Positions 6,617 to 9,912 of a DNA stretch of 9,912 nt are shown here, one piece after another (the first letter of the stretch is position 1; each line of letters starts with the position of its first letter). Source of the DNA: an uncultured Pseudomonas sp. (lineage in GTDB: Bacteria > Pseudomonadota > Gammaproteobacteria > Pseudomonadales > Pseudomonadaceae); contig CALUCI010000207.1 of assembly GCA_943914515.1 (NCBI GenBank), positions 1-9,912 on the forward strand, written 5' to 3'. A model generated the notes under the pieces. It was not told the origin of the DNA. It was given only the letters and a program-made list of their open reading frames with translations, and searched no databases. Position numbers and translations under genes: made by a program.

Positions 6617-7486
6617 TCACTGCAGCCCCATCCGCCGCCGCGCCCGGTGTGCCGAGCCGTTGCGCATCGCCCAGCGTAAAACCGGGGCGACACTGTCGAT
6701 ACCCAGGCCGACCATCCGCTGTTTCAGCCGCCCTTGCCTGAGCGCCAGCATGTCGCCGGCCCAGTCTGGCAGCAGGCCGATACCGGCCTGCATCATCAAC
6801 GCACCCACCGGTCTGGCCAGACGACTGGGAGCCGGAGCGTCGAGCAGCACCCGCACCACTTCATGGCTGCGCTCGTCGCAGCGCAGTTGCGGGCGCATGC
6901 GGCGCAGGTAATCGGCGACCTCCTGGCGCGAACGCGGCACGTCGCGGGCGCCGAGGCGTTCGGCGATCAGGGCGATCTCGCTGTAATAGGCGTCCTGCGC
7001 CGCATCGCTGAGGTGCGGGTTGCGGTAGCGCAGGTGGGCGGCAAGAAAGCTGCGCACTTCGGCGACATGGACCCAGGTCAGCAGGTCCGGATCGCTGGCT
7101 GCATAAGGGCGGCCATCCGGAGCGTTGCCGACCACCTGCAGGTGGATGGTGCGCACCCGTTCGATCAGCCAGTCGGCGTCGCGGGTCGAACCGAAGGTGG
7201 TGCCGGAGATGAACTGGCTGGTGCGACGCAGGCGGCCGAGCATGTCTTCGCGGAAGTTGGAGTGGTCCCAGACCCCGGCCAGTGCCAATGGGTGCAACGC
7301 CTGCAGCAGCAAGGCGCTGATGCCGCCGACCAGCATGCTCGGGAAGTCGCCGTGTACCTGCCAGCAGACGCTGTTCGGGCCGAACAGGCCGGGATCGCCC
7401 TTGGGGTTTTCCAGATCGAGTTGGCCAAGAGCGAGGCCGGTGAGGCTCATGAGTTGGGTTTCGATACGGCGGCGGAGGGGTTCCAT
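6617..7486 (-). CDS. Oxygenase MpaB family protein (DUF2236), putative heme enzyme
   Basis: A 289-residue, largely alpha-helical protein with no signal peptide. I recognise the DUF2236 / MpaB / rubber-oxygenase (Lcp) catalytic domain over roughly residues 35-250. Supporting motifs are LLLQALHPLALAGVWDHSNF (59-78), RRTSQFISGTTFG (87-99), RVRTIHLQVVGNAPDGRPYA (110-129) and DLLTWVHVAEVRSFL (134-148). Characterised family members are b-type heme proteins. His115 in the R-x-x-H motif is the best candidate axial ligand, and His65 and His140 are also conserved in the pattern I recall. The substrate is unknown; oxidative cleavage of lipid-like or isoprenoid compounds is known for relatives but cannot be assigned here. 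The start ATG at 7486 is preceded only by a weak AAGG. The gene is flanked by a REP doublet on each side, so it is probably a separate transcription unit with no operon partner. Confidence 0.85.
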   Translation of the reverse strand: MEPLRRRIETQLMSLTGLALGQLDLENPKGDPGLFGPNSVCWQVHGDFPSMLVGGISALLLQALHPLALAGVWDHSNFREDMLGRLRRTSQFISGTTFGSTRDADWLIERVRTIHLQVVGNAPDGRPYAASDPDLLTWVHVAEVRSFLAAHLRYRNPHLSDAAQDAYYSEIALIAERLGARDVPRSRQEVADYLRRMRPQLRCDERSHEVVRVLLDAPAPSRLARPVGALMMQAGIGLLPDWAGDMLALRQGRLKQRMVGLGIDSVAPVLRWAMRNGSAHRARRRMGLQ

Positions 7487-7525
7487 GGGGGCCTTGATGT
7501 CGGTTTCCGAAGTGTTGGAGCGTCT

Positions 7526-7598
7526 TGCAGCCCCATCGCGAGCAAACTCGCTCCTACGGTGTGTCGGTAGGAGCGAGCTTGCTCGCGATAGGGCTGCA
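7526..7598. repeat. REP doublet (REPIN-like), heads inward, CGAG stem type
   Basis: Two inverted REP copies. One reads on the minus strand from 7557 to 7526 and the other on the plus strand from 7567 to 7598. Both begin GTAGGAGCGAG and end GGGCTGCA, and they are identical at 30 of 32 positions (T/C in the loop, G/A after GCGAT). Nine bases separate the GTAG heads. The whole element can fold as one long hairpin or as two small ones. It lies in the 142-base gap between acs and the MpaB-family gene, 28 bases past the acs stop, and may serve as the acs 3' end. Confidence 0.9.
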
Positions 7599-7628
7599 CA
7601 ACAGACCCCAATCCAAGCAAACGTTCTA

Positions 7629-9563
<1,935 letters not shown>

Positions 9564-9570
9564 GGCACAA

Positions 9571-9584
9571 CCTGTCCTGTTGTT
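9571..9584 (-). promoter_or_regulatory. acs leader: Shine-Dalgarno overlapping a Crc/Hfq-like A-rich motif
   Basis: On the minus strand the leader reads AACAACAGGACAGG and the ATG follows 7 bases later. The GGACAGG part is the Shine-Dalgarno. The first eight bases, AACAACAG, match the Crc/Hfq catabolite-repression motif AANAANAA at seven of eight positions. Such motifs sit at or near the ribosome binding site of repressed genes in Pseudomonas, and acetate use is a plausible target. The ribosome-binding role is fairly secure; the Crc/Hfq role is an inference from a short match. Confidence 0.4.
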
Positions 9585-9684
9585 ATGGGACGGCGATGCC
9601 TTCATCAGCGGCGACGCTCCGGCTGCACGCGGGGGAGCGGGTCTTCGCCGTGATGTTCGAAGGCTGCCGGATCAGGACAGTGTA

Positions 9685-9718
9685 GTCGCTGCCCCCGGCC
9701 ATGTTCGGGGGCAGCGAC
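9685..9718 (-). terminator. Strong hairpin terminating pgi
   Basis: A perfect 13-bp stem, GTCGCTGCCCCCG (9685-9697) and CGGGGGCAGCGAC (9706-9718), with an 8-base loop. It starts 6 bases past the pgi stop on the minus strand. No T-run follows (TACACT), yet the stem is the longest in the window. It separates pgi from acs, implying that acs has its own promoter in 9586-9684, where I could not identify clear boxes. Confidence 0.7.
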
Positions 9719-9724
9719 CGGGGG

Positions 9725-9912
9725 TCAACCGCGGTGACGGCCGCGGAAGTAGTTGATCAGGCCCTGGGTCGAAGCGTCCTCGGCAGGCTCTTCGGTGCCG
9801 CCGGTCAGGCGCTGGTACACCCCTTTGCCCAACTCCTTGCCCAACTCCACGCCCCACTGGTCGAAGGCGTTGATGCCCCAGACCACGCTCTGCACGAACA
9901 CCTTGTGCTCGT
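9725..9912 (-). CDS. pgi: Glucose-6-phosphate isomerase, C-terminal part (5' end outside window)
   Basis: Pgi interconverts glucose-6-phosphate and fructose-6-phosphate in the cytoplasm. In pseudomonads it mainly serves gluconeogenesis and the recycling of hexose phosphates into the Entner-Doudoroff route. Only the last 61 complete codons are present, ending with TGA (complement of 9725-9727). The segment VVWGINAFDQWGVELGKELG is the second Pgi signature. It carries the catalytic lysine of GVELGK, so the family assignment is secure. The tail ASTQGLINYFRGRHRG ends normally, with no sign of truncation on this side. The remaining ~490 residues lie beyond the right edge. Confidence 0.97.
   Translation of the reverse strand, partial: EHKVFVQSVVWGINAFDQWGVELGKELGKGVYQRLTGGTEEPAEDASTQGLINYFRGRHRG

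Noticed and set aside
9564..9605. A 14-residue N-terminal extension of Acs from the ATG at 9605
   Set aside because: The residues do not look like an Acs N-terminus, and the ATG at 9563 has the better-placed Shine-Dalgarno.
9572..9680. 8-base inverted repeat CTGTCCTG / CAGGACAG around the acs upstream region
   Set aside because: The arms are over 90 bases apart and one is part of the Shine-Dalgarno. A match of this length is likely enough by chance in that space.

Overview
The window looks like a stretch of core chromosome from a Pseudomonas species, most likely of the fluorescens group. The evidence is high-GC coding with strong GC3, REP palindromes of the GTAGGAGCGAGCTTGCTCGC type typical of that group, and the neighbourhood pnp / BON protein / DUF748 protein / acs / pgi. 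From memory, this resembles the pnp to acsB to pgi region of P. aeruginosa; I could not check it.

Layout. Left end, plus strand: the last 118 codons of pnp (polynucleotide phosphorylase, KH and S1 RNA-binding domains) and its terminator, a hairpin with a UUCG loop. A roughly 250-bp intergenic region follows with what looks like a complete sigma-54 promoter architecture: TTGCA-type repeats, an IHF consensus, then a -24/-12 element. It leads into a small secreted BON-domain protein gene at 615-965. A strong hairpin at 1033-1055 sits between this gene and the convergent genes beyond.

Everything from 1074 to the right edge is on the minus strand. Read in the direction of transcription, from right to left: the 3' end of pgi (glucose-6-phosphate isomerase); acs (acetyl-CoA synthetase, 644 aa, all key pocket residues present); an MpaB/DUF2236-family putative heme oxygenase; a biosynthetic-type acetyl-CoA acetyltransferase (thiolase); a class I SAM-dependent methyltransferase of the RlmI/RlmK-like group; and a 981-aa AsmA-like DUF748 envelope protein with an OmpA-like C-terminus. 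Most minus-strand genes are separated by hairpins or REP doublets, so this looks like a row of mostly single-gene units, not one operon.

Functionally, acs makes acetyl-CoA from acetate, and the thiolase condenses two acetyl-CoA to acetoacetyl-CoA or runs in reverse. These two are metabolically adjacent, but nothing in the sequence shows co-regulation. The DUF748 and BON proteins are both envelope-related, whereas pnp and the methyltransferase act on RNA (the latter by inference).

I saw no mobile element, CRISPR array, tRNA, rRNA or defence system. The most interesting points are the predicted sigma-54/IHF promoter of the BON gene, the methyltransferase that lacks the m5C catalytic cysteine motif, the split OmpA-like tail of the DUF748 protein, and two REP doublets of opposite geometry and different stem subfamily.
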